Assembly: GCA_027922465.2 (NCBI GenBank) | Contig: BQMF02000032.1 | Location: forward strand, 1,054,001 to 1,118,000 | Origin: Turritopsis dohrnii | Taxonomy: Eukaryota > Cnidaria > Hydrozoa > Anthoathecata > Oceaniidae | Length of the DNA stretch: 64,000 nucleotides | Reading direction: 5' to 3' | In this document: piece by piece, positions 46,851 to 59,945 of the stretch | Layout: every line of letters begins with the position of its first letter | Numbering within the stretch: position 1 is the first letter of the stretch | Position numbers and translations under genes: made by a program | The notes under the pieces: generated by a model | What the model saw: only the letters and a program-made list of their open reading frames with translations | Told to the model about the DNA's origin: nothing | The model's database searches: none

Positions 46851-47480
46851 CTATGTGTCAAAGGCTTTGCTGTAAGCTGCAGTGACAGCAACTGTAACAA
46901 CGTTATTATTCAAAGCTTTTTGAATATCATCTCTTAGTTTTAATAAGAGTGTTACACTGAAGTGGCCATTTCGACATCCAGATTGTGTAGACTTGTAAAG
47001 TAATCGATAAATGTCTTTATTTGTTTCAAAATAATTTTGAATATTTTTTAGGGCACTGGGAGGATCGATATCGGTCGAAATTCTTCTGGTTTCACCGGTA
47101 CCTTTCCTTTGGGGATCGGTGATATTCTTGGAATTTTCCATTGCTTTGGAAACCTGTTGGTCTTTATAAATTTGTTTATTAGCAGAGATGCTATTTGATC
47201 TGCAAGTGGTTTCAACTATCTTACTGGAATAGTATCAAATCAAGTGGAACAGTCACTTTTTAAACAGATGATTTCCTTTCTGACTGTACGTTTTGGTTTC
47301 AACTGTAAGGTCTTGTTAGTTTGAGCATTGATTGTAGGGATTTGGAATTGGTCGTTTGGTTTGTGTCCAGTTTAACGAGTTGCTGTTGAGTTAAATTGTT
47401 CATTCAAAAATGCTGGTGACATCTTTGTGGCGAATTTGTATTGTTTCTTGATGTTTAATATTGCAAATGGTGAATTGTGA
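46851..47480 (-). pseudogene. LINE reverse transcriptase fragment
   Basis: The minus strand encodes STQSGCRNGHFSVTLLLKLR, DDIQKALNNNVVTVAV and a degraded YSKAFDT block. Upstream in another frame is FPKQWKIPRISPIPKGKVPV. These are the fingers/palm blocks of CR1/Jockey-like reverse transcriptase with frame breaks. Confidence 0.8.
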
Positions 47481-47580
47481 TCACTGATGTATTCACAAGG
47501 TTTTTCACACGTCAACCTTCTTGGTATGTTGGAGCTGATGTGGTCTCTGACTGTTTTTTCACCTCCTGTTGTTGGAAAGG

Positions 47581-48379
<799 letters not shown>

Positions 48380-48880
48380 TTTCTCAAAAAGTTAAGCAAC
48401 AACGCCTTTAAAATCTTCAATGAGCTGCCTATACATATACGACAAGAACCCCAGTACAAAAAATTTGTAACAAACTGCAATAATTATTTAATTGACAAAG
48501 CTCTTGCTCGAACTTTGAAATAGCTTAAGTAATTATTTTTTATTCTAATGTTTCTTTTTATTTGAACTATTTATTTAGTGTATATTTAGCCTTTGTTAGG
48601 TGTTAATTTATTTATTTATTTTCTGCCCACTCCTAGCGGTTTCCAATCCTGACTAAGTTCTGCCTCCATTTTGTTTCATTCTATGTCAGTTACTTCTCGC
48701 TACTAAACCCTTTTTAACCATGTTTTTAATTGTTATTTATATAATAATATATTTATGATAATGTTTTAATAATGTATAAAATTCTGTAAAATTTTGGACG
48801 AATAGCCATGTAATGTGGAAATACCAAATATATTTCATTAATAGTGATAATAACAATAATACTAACAATAATACAGAATA
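48380..48880 (+). pseudogene. 5'-truncated LINE: ORF2 end plus 3' tail
   Basis: NNAFKIFNELPIHIRQEPQY, then NNYLIDKALARTLK and a stop at about 48523, gives the C-terminus of a LINE ORF2, close to that at 28900-29010. The 3' tail ends with GACGAATAGCCATGTAATGT and an AATAAT-rich end. The same tail occurs in reverse at 8755-8900 and 11700-11870. Confidence 0.8.
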
Positions 48881-48944
48881 ATACAGAATTAAGCTTTGAA
48901 TCGGTTTTTCTTCTCTAGCTGTTTTATGTACGAAGTGTACTCTT

Positions 48945-49012
48945 TATTACGGTAGCAGCGTAAGCGAATACCGTATTAAAACACCCTTGGACTCCTACTA
49001 CTACTACTACTC

Positions 49013-49102
<90 letters not shown>

Positions 49103-49106
49103 CGGC
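48945..49106 (+). repeat. Dispersed repeat with (ACT)n tail
   Basis: GGTAGCAGCGTAAGCGAATA, then CGTATTAAAACACCCTTGGA, then about 30 ACT units. The first 55 bases recur in reverse complement at 57625-57703, there also next to a short AGT run. Microsatellite-tailed repeats like this may be SINE or LINE 3' ends. Confidence 0.75.
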
Positions 49107-50964
49107 CGAAACGGTAGTTTTTAGCCTACGATTTAGAGTATGCGAGTCTCCACAAAAACTCAATATACATTCTAATGAACGAACGCAGCTTTTGAATTTT
49201 CGAAGGTTTTCAATCACATACATTTAAAATACTTTCAGACTTTCTTATTACTTTCTACGTTTGTTAGCTATCTGTTCTGTCTTTGAACATCAAGGTTTTC
49301 AAAAATCGAGTAAAAAAAGGCAGTTATCTGTTTGAATTCATTTTCGGTTTCAAAAAATTATAATTCAAAACATACATTTTTTTTTTCGAAGAAACGCGTT
49401 TTTTTTTTCTACATAAGCTCTTATAAAAAAACGTACGTTATAAACAGCTCATGCATGTATAATTCTTTTGTCTTCTAATAAATTAATTGCTGGTGTGTTG
49501 CGATTAGACCCTATTTACACGAGTTAGTAATTTTAAACATAATATCGTTTATGCCTGTTTTCCACCAGTATAAGATATCTCAAGAAATAACGTTTACATA
49601 ACGTTTAAGAACTTTAAGTAAAATTTCAAATTTAAAAGTATTCTTGTGGCAAGTACTTTTGCTGCTACCGTTTTGCGCCATCTGGCTCTTGTTTTACTAT
49701 AAACTGGAAGCTTCAATTGTACAAATATTTATACGGAAAGAAACAATAATAACAGTACTACGCTACAATGACCTTACATAAATTAGCAATATGAAATTTT
49801 CAAATAATGCAGCACTAGCATAGCTAAAGTACATTTCTTAAAATTGCCATACTAGGTGGTTGTGGAATATTTCCGAATGGCGGTGGCGTCCATTTGTAGA
49901 TATCTCATATGCCTTCTTATAAATATCTCATATGCTTTCTTATTTACTTGTATTATACGGAACCAAAGTTCAAAAATGGTATCTTACGAATATTTTTTTT
50001 TATAAATACACATAGTATATTCTATACAAATAACAGAGATTACAAGGTATACAAAATTTATGGCTTTAGACTAAAAAAAGAAGAAGAAAAATTTAGAATA
50101 GTGGTTGTTCATTCATTGACAATGTTTGCTCGCTTGATGTTGGTAACAGCTTCGACAAAGTCATTTTGCGTTACATTATGCCTAGACCGTGAGCAACGAA
50201 TGCAACGGATCGTTGAGCGAAGAAGCGAAAACGATGTTCTTGTTCGTATTGTTTTTGTAACTTCGCTAGTCGTCAGCCCTTTCTTCTCTGCGATTGAGTG
50301 GGGTGAAGGTCTCGTTTTCCACCTGTAGTACACGTTCGTTGTAGCTTCGTTTCTTCTCGTTCTCGTTCCTTGAGAAGCATTTGGCAAGTTCTAGGTTCCT
50401 ACGAATAATACAGTCCACTGACTCAACTGTCTGATCCCACAGTGGTCACACTAGGTTGCAGTACTACGTCCTACACTTTACACTTAAATACTTAAGTCTT
50501 TTCAAGACTGGAAACACATATTTTTTCAATTAATTCTTAGCAACAAATTAAGTAACATTACTACTAAAAAATGGTCATATTTTAAGCAACATGACTACTA
50601 GGTCTGACCTTGGTTGCTTATAAAAACGTATACGTAGTTAGCATGGTATAAAATTCATTAAAAGTTTAACAGCTCTGTCAGAAAATTTTAACGAAAAGGG
50701 AAGTTTAAAGTAACACAGCCGGAGCATTTTTTAAATTCTCTGCGAAGGAGTGCATTTATATAGCAATTTACATCATCACGTTGCATCATGTTTAATTCCG
50801 TTGTCTCATCAAATCTTTAACCTTTTCCTGCATATTAATTTCTCTTTTTTCTCAAACAGGACTCGTTTGGAAAGCAGTTGTTTCACATTTTGTAGATATA
50901 GTTTTACACTGAAACGACAATCATGTATAAATATTTTAGAAATACAAAATAGAAATACAAAATA
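49107..50964. other. Non-coding stretch, nothing recognised
   Basis: ORFs at 49909-50328 and on the opposite strand carry no motif I recognise. Confidence 0.3.
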
Positions 50965-51472
50965 CCATATTTCCTCTATTAAGCGCCCGGGCGCTTATAA
51001 ATTTTTTTCGAAAATTAGGAGGGCGCTTATTGGAGGGGGGCGCTTAAAAGAGGGGGGCGCTTATAAAATTATTTCAAAAAAACCCTACAAAAACTGTAAG
51101 AGGTGTTAAAAATAAATACTTATTTCCACTTTTATTATTTTCTATAAAAACTATGTACAACAGAAAACAGAAGAAATGGTATGGTTCATGTAATGTTTTC
51201 CAACTCTATATCTATGTCGTCATCTTCTTCTTAATCGGAGTCTATTAGAATGTTTGGATCATCTTCCATGTCTCGTTGAAAAGATCTACAAGCAGTTGGC
51301 TGACTGTTTTGGCTAGTTTCTAATAAGCGCCCGGGCGCTTATCTAGGATTTTGACTCTAACATTGTAACTCTAATAAGTGCCCGGGCGCTTATTAGAGGG
51401 GGGCGCTTATAAAATTATTTTTGGATTAACAGGGGCGCTTATTAGAGGGGGACGCTAAAAAGAGGAAATACC
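50965..51472. mobile_element. MITE with GCGCCCGGGCGC motifs
   Basis: TATTTCCTCTATTAAGCGCC on the left and TATTTCCTCTTTTTAGCGTC inverted on the right. Subterminal AAGCGCCCGGGCGCTTAT palindromes and GGGGGGCGCTTA motifs recur through the element. No coding capacity. Related in style to 35483-35924. Confidence 0.75.
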
Positions 51473-51494
51473 ATATATATATACGCAATTTCAA

Positions 51495-51812
51495 TAAAAG
51501 TGCTCTCCGTCGCAGTGACTTTTTAACGATTTCACCCACTGGGTCAAGGTATTTTGAGCAAGTAGTATGGTAACGAGGTATTCTTGCTTGGATCATATGA
51601 AGTAACTGACCACCTACTTTACGTGATACACCTGACGCTTCCTGACTCATTTTCACTGTCTCATCGCAAACTGTACACTTGAGTGCGCTAAAACCAGGTT
51701 CGGATTGGTTAATGATGTCAAATGCTGCTGAAGTGTTGCCATAGTACAATACGGGTGATTTAGCTCTTTTACATTTACAGTCCCAGCGGGGTTTCTTTGC
51801 ACCAAGTACGTT
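51495..51812 (-). CDS. Unknown Cys-containing ORF/exon
   Basis: The minus strand is open from about 51812: GAKKPRWDCKCKRAKSPVLY, then FSALKCTVCDETVKMS, then VGGQLLHMIQARIP and YHTTCSKYLDPVGEIVKKSL. CKCK, CTVC and the later TTC could form a zinc-binding module. The frame ends beside the MITE at 50965-51472, so it may be cut off. I do not recognise it; it could be an exon of a host gene or a transposon-encoded protein. Confidence 0.35.
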
Positions 51813-52863
51813 TAGTAGTAGTAGTAGTAGTATTGTTTATTTATCATCTCAGTTTACAATGCAAAATCATAATTTATATAAAATAATTGATAATAATTTC
51901 AACATACAATACAGCCTGTAAACAGATTGAGATGACAGGAGGCATTCCTATTAGTCAAAGGACTAGTCAAAGAGGAAGCCACCATTATCACGTTTAGTAA
52001 TAATGGGTCATTTAACCATAGTCATAAGAAAAGTCATCAAAAACCATCTACCCGGATGGTTTCCACATCGTGTCCGAATTTAGGTATCATAAAGAAATTT
52101 TGCTTTAAAAAAGCGTCTGTTACGGGAAGCCACTACTCTGGCTCAAAAGGAAAACAAAATCGAAGGAAAACAATTTAAGAGGCAAACAAACAGTAAATGG
52201 CAGTAGGTTAGAACAAATGCTTGTTGAGGCTGATGGGATCGAGAAGTCTTTTTTCTGTGCTAGCGTTTCTCTTACTACTCAAATCGGAAATCTACTAAAC
52301 AAATCAATGTCGGAACAGATTCAACAAAAAATTCGAAATGGTACATTTCATTGTTTATCTTAAGGTTTTAGCAATTAATTTATTTACTTATTGTATGTCC
52401 ACATCAGTAATCAGTGCCTGATGTATGTTATGAACTGCCTTACAAAATTAATTAACAACAACAACATTTATGCGTGGCGTTTGGCAACTGCATAACAAAG
52501 CGAACCACAAACAAAAAACTCATACATGCATTGCATTGCCTAGTGAAGTCATTGCATTGTGTATGCAACGACAACAAAGAACGATACTGTGCGAACTAGC
52601 TAATTATGATGAAACATGATGATGTAAAATGTTTATTTACAAAACATTGAAAAATAAGCTTCGTGGGGAGCCCACAAATGGTGAGATTGAAGTGCAATCT
52701 GAAAATATGACCACCTGAATCCAAACGAAGTCCATCCAGATCTCCACATAAAAATGCAGAATCGAGATACCAGGAGAAACGTCATCCAGTCAATCATAGT
52801 TCTTCTGGGGTAAAACAAACATCGATGAATGAAAGTACCGTCGCAACTTGGTGGTGGGAAAAA
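51813..52863. other. Non-coding or weakly coding stretch upstream of the guanidino-kinase-like gene
   Basis: A short GTA run lies at 51814-51830. A possible coding stretch (KNAESRYQEKRHPVNHSSSG ... ESTVATWWWEKMEQSYSRSK) runs from about 52745 to 52885 in a different frame from the following gene. It might be its upstream exon: GTAAGT follows at 52886. Confidence 0.35.
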
Positions 52864-52910
52864 ATGGAACAGTCTTACTCTAGAAGTAAGTTCTAAAGCA
52901 AAGAATACTG

Positions 52911-55900
52911 TTGCTAGGAAGAACTGAAACACAACAAACTGCTTCTCATAATCCTTCAACCAAAGAATCGCGAGAAACTACATTTAATAAGGTTTCGACA
53001 GTAAACGATTTTGAAAGTAAGATGAAAACAAAGTATAGCAATGTTGATAAAGAGAAAAAAGATAACCACGAAAAATTAATGGAAAGTCCTGAAAAGATTT
53101 TGTTTACTATTGGAGATTGTAAACCCATTGAGAAGAAAAAAATGAAACCGAAAGGAAGAAAAAATGATGCTATCAAGACAACTAGCAATCCTCCTCCTTC
53201 CAGAGAAAAACTGGATTATTCAGATGAAAAGATGGCAACTCCACGCAAAACTATTCCCAGTAAGATACCAGTCAGATCTCCCCTGGCAGCTCAAAAAGTT
53301 AGTACAAAAAAAGATGGTCAGTTTGATACGAAAACAGTTTGCTATAACTACAACGCCCAACAACTTCAATTTAAAAGATATATTCCATTGGAGCAGCATA
53401 AAGCGACGGCTTTACAAAGTGGCGTGGTCCAGTGTGCGAATAACAAGCAAGAGAAAAAAGTCATGGCAATGGATCGTTACAGTAACGAGTCGAATGAAAC
53501 AACTAAAGAAAGAATACAAAAAATGAAAGAGAAATCAGTCCATGGTCACAGTAAAGCATTTGACAAGAAGAAATATAGTCCATTTAGTGGTGATACCAAT
53601 TCTGATGACATTATAGAGGATGAATTTCATAAAATGAATAATCTTGTTAAGAAGCACGGCGTGGGAAGATTCGTTCACGAAACACTGAAAGAGCATGATT
53701 TAAACGAGGCGGACTTCATTAAAGTGTGGCAGTACTGCATAAATGAGGTGCGGAAAATGTTAGCAGAAGATTCAAAAGCAGTGGAAAGCATACGGGACAT
53801 CGATTCGCTGGATGAAAATTTGTGTTTTAAAGAACATTCTCAAGAAGTAAAGAAAATGCTAAGTTGTAACAAGCCTAATAGAAAACAGTTGAGACGGGAA
53901 TACAACTGCGAGTCCTTGCACAAAAGCAGGCCAAAGCTATCAAACAGTTTTTTAAGATTCTTCTTGACGGCTTCACAAGTGCAATTATTAACGGACCTAC
54001 AGACGCAATGCAGCGAAAGCGATCGAGCTCGTAATAAAACTAAGCCAAAACAAAAAGCCTCCTCAAAGAGCGACATGCAGAAAAAAGCGCAGCAAGAAAA
54101 AAAGAAGAGGCAAAAGCTGAAAAAATCGATAATTCGCATTAATGAAGATCTAGACAGTCAGACAAAACGTCAATGTTCTGAAAACATGGAAAACCAATCT
54201 GGCATTGAATTAGCACATGCCGCCAACAAGCATTTTGACATTGCTGTTAAAGGTGACGCGAGGAATCGATCCAATTCCCCATGTTTTATTGGACTGGAGA
54301 AACTCAAAGAAGAATTACAGGAATTAAGGAAATGTTGGCAGTCGCGGTATCAAACAAAAGACTCGTGCATGTCTCATTATCCTGTTTACAATCAGGACAA
54401 AAATCCAGTTCACGCCATGATCTCAAAAGAAAGCGCTAAGGAAAGTCTGTACAATTTCGATTCTTATTTACATAAATTCATCGAGTCCTCAGCAAAGTTC
54501 AATCAGAAAACAAACGATGTTATGTCATCTCTTTTTGAGGATGACGATAATTTTTATGAAGAATGCCTGACAAAAGAAACACAGTATTTTAATGTCGACG
54601 AGAATCTGATCAGTCCAGTTGATTATCCGTTCAAGAGCAAGAAAACCCAAAGCAAGTCAGATGATATCCTCAAATTGCAAGTTATGTTGTCTGATGTTTT
54701 TGGAGATGACAAACATACAGCACCGTGTGAATCGCCTGACAAAACTCCCTTAAAAGATATGATCTTTCTCGTCCCCAAACATTGGTCTACCAGGGACTTG
54801 ATTGCAGTTTCACCATTACTTTTGGCGAAAATAGAAAAATACGTGGTGAACATACCATCCATGAGAATGACAGCTGCGATTGTAATTTATGGCAACTCAA
54901 CTGCTCAGACGACAGGCTCATTAAATCAGAAAATATACGAATCGATTTCGCTCCTGGTCAACAAGATGGAAGGCCTTCCATCCTCCATTTATCTGAGGGT
55001 AAAAAAACTGAAGAAGGCATTTCAGGACGTGATGACTATTCCAATGTAGCACGCGAAGAAATGTCAAGCAAACTAGCTGATCAAATACATGAAATTGAAG
55101 GGAAAAGTGAACAGCTGCACGATTGCCAATCTCCTCATGCTAACTGATGTGAAACCTTCAGAAGTGATTATCATTGAAGAAATTCTTCAACCAAGTCTAA
55201 CCAACGAGGCAGAAGAAATTTCGATTAAAGACGTTCTTCGACAAAACAAAGAACTACGAAGAAGCAAAACGAAATTTGGATTCACCTTTCAAGATTGCAC
55301 AAAATTGTATCAACAGAGTAAGACTATTAATATGAACGTATGTCAACTCACAGTGATTGCTAGATTTGAACGTGATGTATATTTAACACATTATTATTGT
55401 AGATCAGTTCCCAAAATCATTGTGGCGTTGGTCGGCATGTTGATTTCATTGCTTGTGATACCAGTTGTTATGACTAAAGCCAATCCTGTGCAAACTCCAC
55501 TATGGGAAAGAGCTAAGAGGGAAAACCTATGAACTCCAGAAAAAGACTTTGAGGAAGATGTATGTATGTGTGAATTAACTAATGGATTAATGTCAAAAAA
55601 CAACTTTGGCTAAAACGAAACTTTATGTTTTTACAAATAAAATAAAGAGATTCGTCAAAAAAATTATTTTGCTCTAAATAAGGATATTAAATTCAATTCC
55701 ACAACTAACCGTTATAGTTTATTGACTATTACATAATCAATATCAATGTTTATTTTTTGCAGGTGCGATGGTCGTTGTCATTCAAATGTATTGGAATGTG
55801 TGTTGGAAATTCGAAGATCATTCAAGGATTCTGTTTTTCCTATTGCTTGTAAAAATCCAAAACAAAAGCAACGGAATGAAAGATTATTGAGAGCTGCTTG

Positions 55901-58900
55901 CAAAACAGCGTCTGGTTCGTTACTATTTATTTTGTTTCACAAAGTTCTATTATCATTTCGATAAATTTCATCAAATTAATGAAATTAGAGGTCAGCATAA
56001 AACAGTCCTGAGTTTTTTTTGCGAGAGGAATCTCCACAAGAAAGCCAGTCATTTGTTTACTTCGCTAACCTTGTTGGCTTTCTCATAGCTGCTTGTCCAG
56101 ACCTTTATGTCATTATGTGTTACGGCATTATGTGTTACGGCATTATGTGTTACGGCATTATGTGTTACGGCATTATGTGTCAACACATTAACGTTGTTTT
56201 TAAGATTTTGATTGCTTACCTCATTGCGAAATGGAAATAACGAGTGAATAATAAGTAAGTAATAAAGACATGTAAAACAATATTATACATAGAAACGAGG
56301 CGAAAACCAGGCATTAACACGGTCTTTTGGGGAAAATATAATTGTTCTGCGAGAATAATTAAACGGCGGCTCCATGTATAGCAGTTCATTTACAACATTT
56401 TGATTGGCTGAAAGGGAGTTCTGTTTTCATCCGCGTGAATTTTCATCTTTTGCGAATTCTTGCTTTCTTGTTCCAGAAAGATTCAAAGGGCAAACGGTTC
56501 CGCTGAGTTATGCTGACGAAAACATTCGAGAACTTTTCCGACAAGACATACTTGCACATGAAATGGATACGTCCGCACCATGCCATTCCTCAGTTTATAA
56601 GAGTGAAGACGGCAATGTTTTGGTTTTGTTGAATTTCAAAGAACACGTTCACATAATAACAAAATGTCCTCAGATGGATTTAAAGGTAATATCACCTCTT
56701 CATCGTTATCTTAGTGTTAAAAATTGATAACTCTATTTTTTTCTCACCGTACCCGTCCCGTTTTTATTTTCAGAAGTTGTTTGCAGATGGTGATCATATT
56801 TTAACCAAGATAGAACAACATTTGAAAGTGAAAGGTCACTCGTTTGCTTGGGATAGAAACTTAGGATATCTGAACCCTGATCCGTCTAACCTAGGAATGG
56901 CGTTAAGATTGACTGTTAGAATGACACTTGCAAACCTAGATAAGGTTGTATTACATTTCGTCTTCTTTGTGTTTTCAAAAACTGGATACAAAACAAATAC
57001 ATCTAAACTTATTCGTCTAAAATCCCGGATGAAACTTTGTCAACCTCTGTTTATCTCCTAGGACTACTATACACTATACACTGATGGCAATTTAAGTGTA
57101 AACAGGGCTAAGAAAAAAGACATCAAAGATATTTGATACATACGTACAAACAAAGAAATATGCATAATGCGTGAACTGTAAATGTGGATATGTAATGGTT
57201 GAGAAAAAAATGTGTCAGCAGTTTTCTTGTGAGATAATCTCCACAAGGGAGCCAATCAATTTTTTAATTTGTCTGAACGCTTTGCTAATAATAAACAGCT
57301 GTTCGTTCCCAGATCATTTCTCAAATGTTCTATTTCTACTGATATCAGCATAGTGCAACCCTCAGCTCTACATATAACGGTTCATTATCTTTAAAAGTTT
57401 ACTTCAAGTAATGCTTCAAATTAAATGCAACTGAAGTTCTCCAACGATTTAATAGGAGTAATGTATATTTTTTAGTGAATAAATGGAGAAATACTAAAAT
57501 ACTCATATAAAGAATGTTTTGATAGTTTTTAAAATTATTAGCCTCTGTTTGTTGCAACTTACGCAGTTTCGGAAGAGACCTTCGCAGACGGTAAATCATA
57601 GGCTAACTGTCATTTCGACCAGAGGAGGATGAGTAGTAGTACTAGTACTGGTCCAAGGGTGTTTTAATACGATTTTCGCTTTCGCTGCTACCATAATGAT
57701 TTGATGTGATTTTGCGAATAGTGTAGACAAAGGAAAATCAACCAAATGTTCTGCACCATTTGAAAACACGAGCATTTTCGAATGTTTTTTCGCCAGTAAA
57801 AATCGACCTTCCTCATTTCCTACTTATTTTATGCAGCTAGCTAGCTTTAGTCAATTTGAGCCTGTGATTCTCATAAAAACCGATGATTTCATCAAAATTT
57901 TAAAATTTTTGTTTTGCCTTTAACCCAACTCACATAATATTATTAACTATGAAAGGCAATCTTTCGAACTATTTATTACGATGATTTTCATTGGTTTATT
58001 TTTTCAGATTTGTTCATTGGACAAAATTTTGGATGAATATGGCGCAGAAATTTCTAGGAAAGGTAAGTTAATTGGTAGTCAAATACACGGTTGTTTTTTT
58101 TTATAAGAACATCGAGGTTGAAATTTGGAACATTCACAGACTAAGTTGTTCAAAATAGAAGCTCTTTATTTTACAAATTTCATAATAATAATTACACACC
58201 ATCAATTTCCTCTAACCCTACAAAATCTTCATCACCATCGGAAAATTCTACTTTGTATTTTTACTGATTCGGGTGTTAGAAGTATGGGATTTCTCCTTTA
58301 TACCAGCCACTTTCGTAGAGGACTTTCAACTTTCTTCCAATGAGCTCGTCATATTCACACCGATCTTCTCGTTGGTCTCCTCATCTCATCCCTATGCCGC
58401 TTCAATTTTCATATTATGGTTTTTTATTTGGACTTTTATTTAAGAACATTTTAAGGACATTTGAGGCTGAAAAACGGTAAAAAATTAAGCGAATCCAGCC
58501 TCAGCCAAAATTTAGACGTTCTTATAAAAAAAAACGTGTATTTTCAATATCTTGACGATGTTGATGATGTTCAACGGCTTGTTTATCGTTAGTGATGTTG
58601 CAGGAAAATTTTGAAATACAATCTTATGGAGTGATGACAAGAGGCGGGCTAGCCCGGTTAAGCGAGCGGGCTTAATGTTTTTGTTCGATCTCATGAAAAC
58701 AACTCAGCCTGGCCAAGCGATCTGAGAAGAGTAAAACAATTGTTTTTCACAAACAATTGTTTTAAAACCATTTACACATGCGCCTTAAATAAAATTTTAG
58801 CTCGACAAAGCAGGCCAGCCCGCTTAATCGCAAGCACATGAGCGAATTTCAGCCTGCTTTACCGAGATCTCGATTGAGTTAGGGAGATCTCGGTAAACCG

Positions 58901-59564
58901 CGCTGGCTCGTTTTTATGTGATCACACTACTAAATGCATGAGAGCTTTTAACAAAAGCGGAATTCGGGCTAATTTCTCTCATTTTGCTTGTTTTATTTTT
59001 CAGTGTATGATAATAATGTGAATGAGTACATTTACAATTTACGAAACCGATACCAATTCGGTGTCAGTGAGGTATGGTGTTGTTGTCATGACTATTATTA
59101 CGAAAACATTTAGTTATTTTAAGCCAGAATCTTCTTCAAATGACTAGTGGTCTAGTGATAGATTGCTCCTCATCAGAGCTTGAGGTCGGGTTTTCCCAAC
59201 CCCATTGAGTCATGTATATCAGTTAAAAGGGGATTGGTGTCTAAAGGGGGAGTCGGTTGAAACAACACGTTGCTCAAGATGGGGGCTTTATATGCTCTAG
59301 GATCTTTGCATAACCTTCATTGATAACAGTGCGGGTATAGAGTACGGATATTTTGGTGTTATACATCATGCGAAAGAACTTGTCCGTTTACTTATTTTAT
59401 TCTATTCTGTGGAATGGAAATTATTATGGCCATCAATTTAAAAATTTGCTCTTTTTCAGTTGGATGTCGTCAGCATGATGATATCTGTTACGCATTTATT
59501 ATGTGAAATCGATGCAAGGATTGAAAGCGATCAATGTTATGAGGATTTGTTAGAGAAAAAATGA
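52911..59564 (+). CDS. Guanidino-kinase-fold protein (probable pseudokinase) with long disordered N-terminus
   Basis: The large first exon (open from about 52890 to 55317) encodes roughly 700 Lys/Ser/Glu-rich residues with no known domain, except a helical stretch VGRFVHETLKEHDLNEADF. It then enters a creatine/arginine-kinase fold: SKTKFGFTFQDCTKLYQQ (end of exon 1), NHCGVGRHVDFIACDTSCYD (55403-55559), SNVLECVLEIRRSFKDSVFP (55763-55914), VYKSEDGNVLVLLNFKEHVH (56477-56685), FAWDRNLGYLNPDPSNLGMA (56774-56944), then 58008-58062, 59004-59071 (LRNRYQFGVSE) and 59460-59564, ending in TGA. Splice phases agree from exon 2's end on. The reactive Cys of the family (TCPSNLG) is Asp here (PDPSNLG), and NEEDH is NFKEH, so phosphagen-kinase activity is unlikely. 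One-base frame slips near 54795, 55120 and 55480 break the frame. The start is uncertain. AATAAA follows at 59572. Confidence 0.75.
56105..56178 (+). repeat. 15-bp minisatellite in intron
   Basis: Four to five copies of CATTATGTGTTACGG in tandem. Confidence 0.95.
57625..57703 (-). repeat. Inverted copy of the 48945-49000 repeat
   Basis: CCAAGGGTGTTTTAATACGA and TTTCGCTGCTACC match the complement of 48945-49000. An AGTAGTACTAGTACT run borders it. It lies in an intron of the guanidino-kinase-like gene. Confidence 0.75.
58610..58930. repeat. Hairpin-rich MITE-like repeat in intron
   Basis: Several strong hairpins lie close together: TTACCGAGATCTC / GAGATCTCGGTAA (about 58860-58897), ACAATTGTTT / AAACAATTGT (about 58735-58763), and GCGGGCTAGCCCGG with later CCAGCCCGCTTAA. 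GC-rich phrases repeat in inverted orientation at both ends, suggesting a MITE. Confidence 0.5.
59143..59400 (+). repeat. tRNA-derived SINE in the last intron
   Basis: TAGTGGTCTAGTGATAGATT is a good pol III A box, and GCTTGAGGTCGGGTTTTCCC followed by AACCCC resembles the B box arm, with tRNA-like spacing. The body continues with GGGGGAGTCGGTTGAAAC. It lies just before exon 59460-59564. Confidence 0.65.
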
Positions 59565-59639
59565 GACTGTAAATAAAGAATTGTTGTACAATAATATTTG
59601 TGACTTTTCCCCTACCACTTCTTCTGCCCTCTTCTTGCT

Positions 59640-59945
59640 GCTAGAGTTGATAGATGTGCTGATAGACCGAATCATGATATTAGGCATGATATTGAGGAGC
59701 TTGCACAACTGGATTCTACGGCGGCTGATAATTATGTTGTTATGGTAACTCTATAATATGTGCTTGCCGCCTCCATCATTGTGAAACACTTACGTAATTT
59801 CTTTAAAATTGTAAATATACAAACATGGCGGTTACTCAAATTAATGTTTTTTGATTCATAAAGTTTATGGCTTATCCAATATGAAGCAGAGGCAATAACT
59901 GATGAAGAACTTTTGTTATTGTTAGAAGATGTCAAAAATATATTC
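59640..59945 (+). other. Coding-like scraps of unknown origin
   Basis: RVDRCADRPNHDIRHDIEEL followed by AQLDSTAADNYVVMVT (about 59646-59750) and YEAEAITDEELLLLLEDVKN (about 59880-59940) read like protein sequence. I see neither a continuous frame nor a known domain. The EAITDEELLLLL phrase is reminiscent of transposon-encoded N-termini. Confidence 0.3.

Noticed and set aside
52633..54139. Antisense ORFs at 52633-52959 and 53840-54139
   Set aside because: They are complementary shadows of the Lys-rich first exon and its flank, giving Phe/Leu-rich peptides without motifs.
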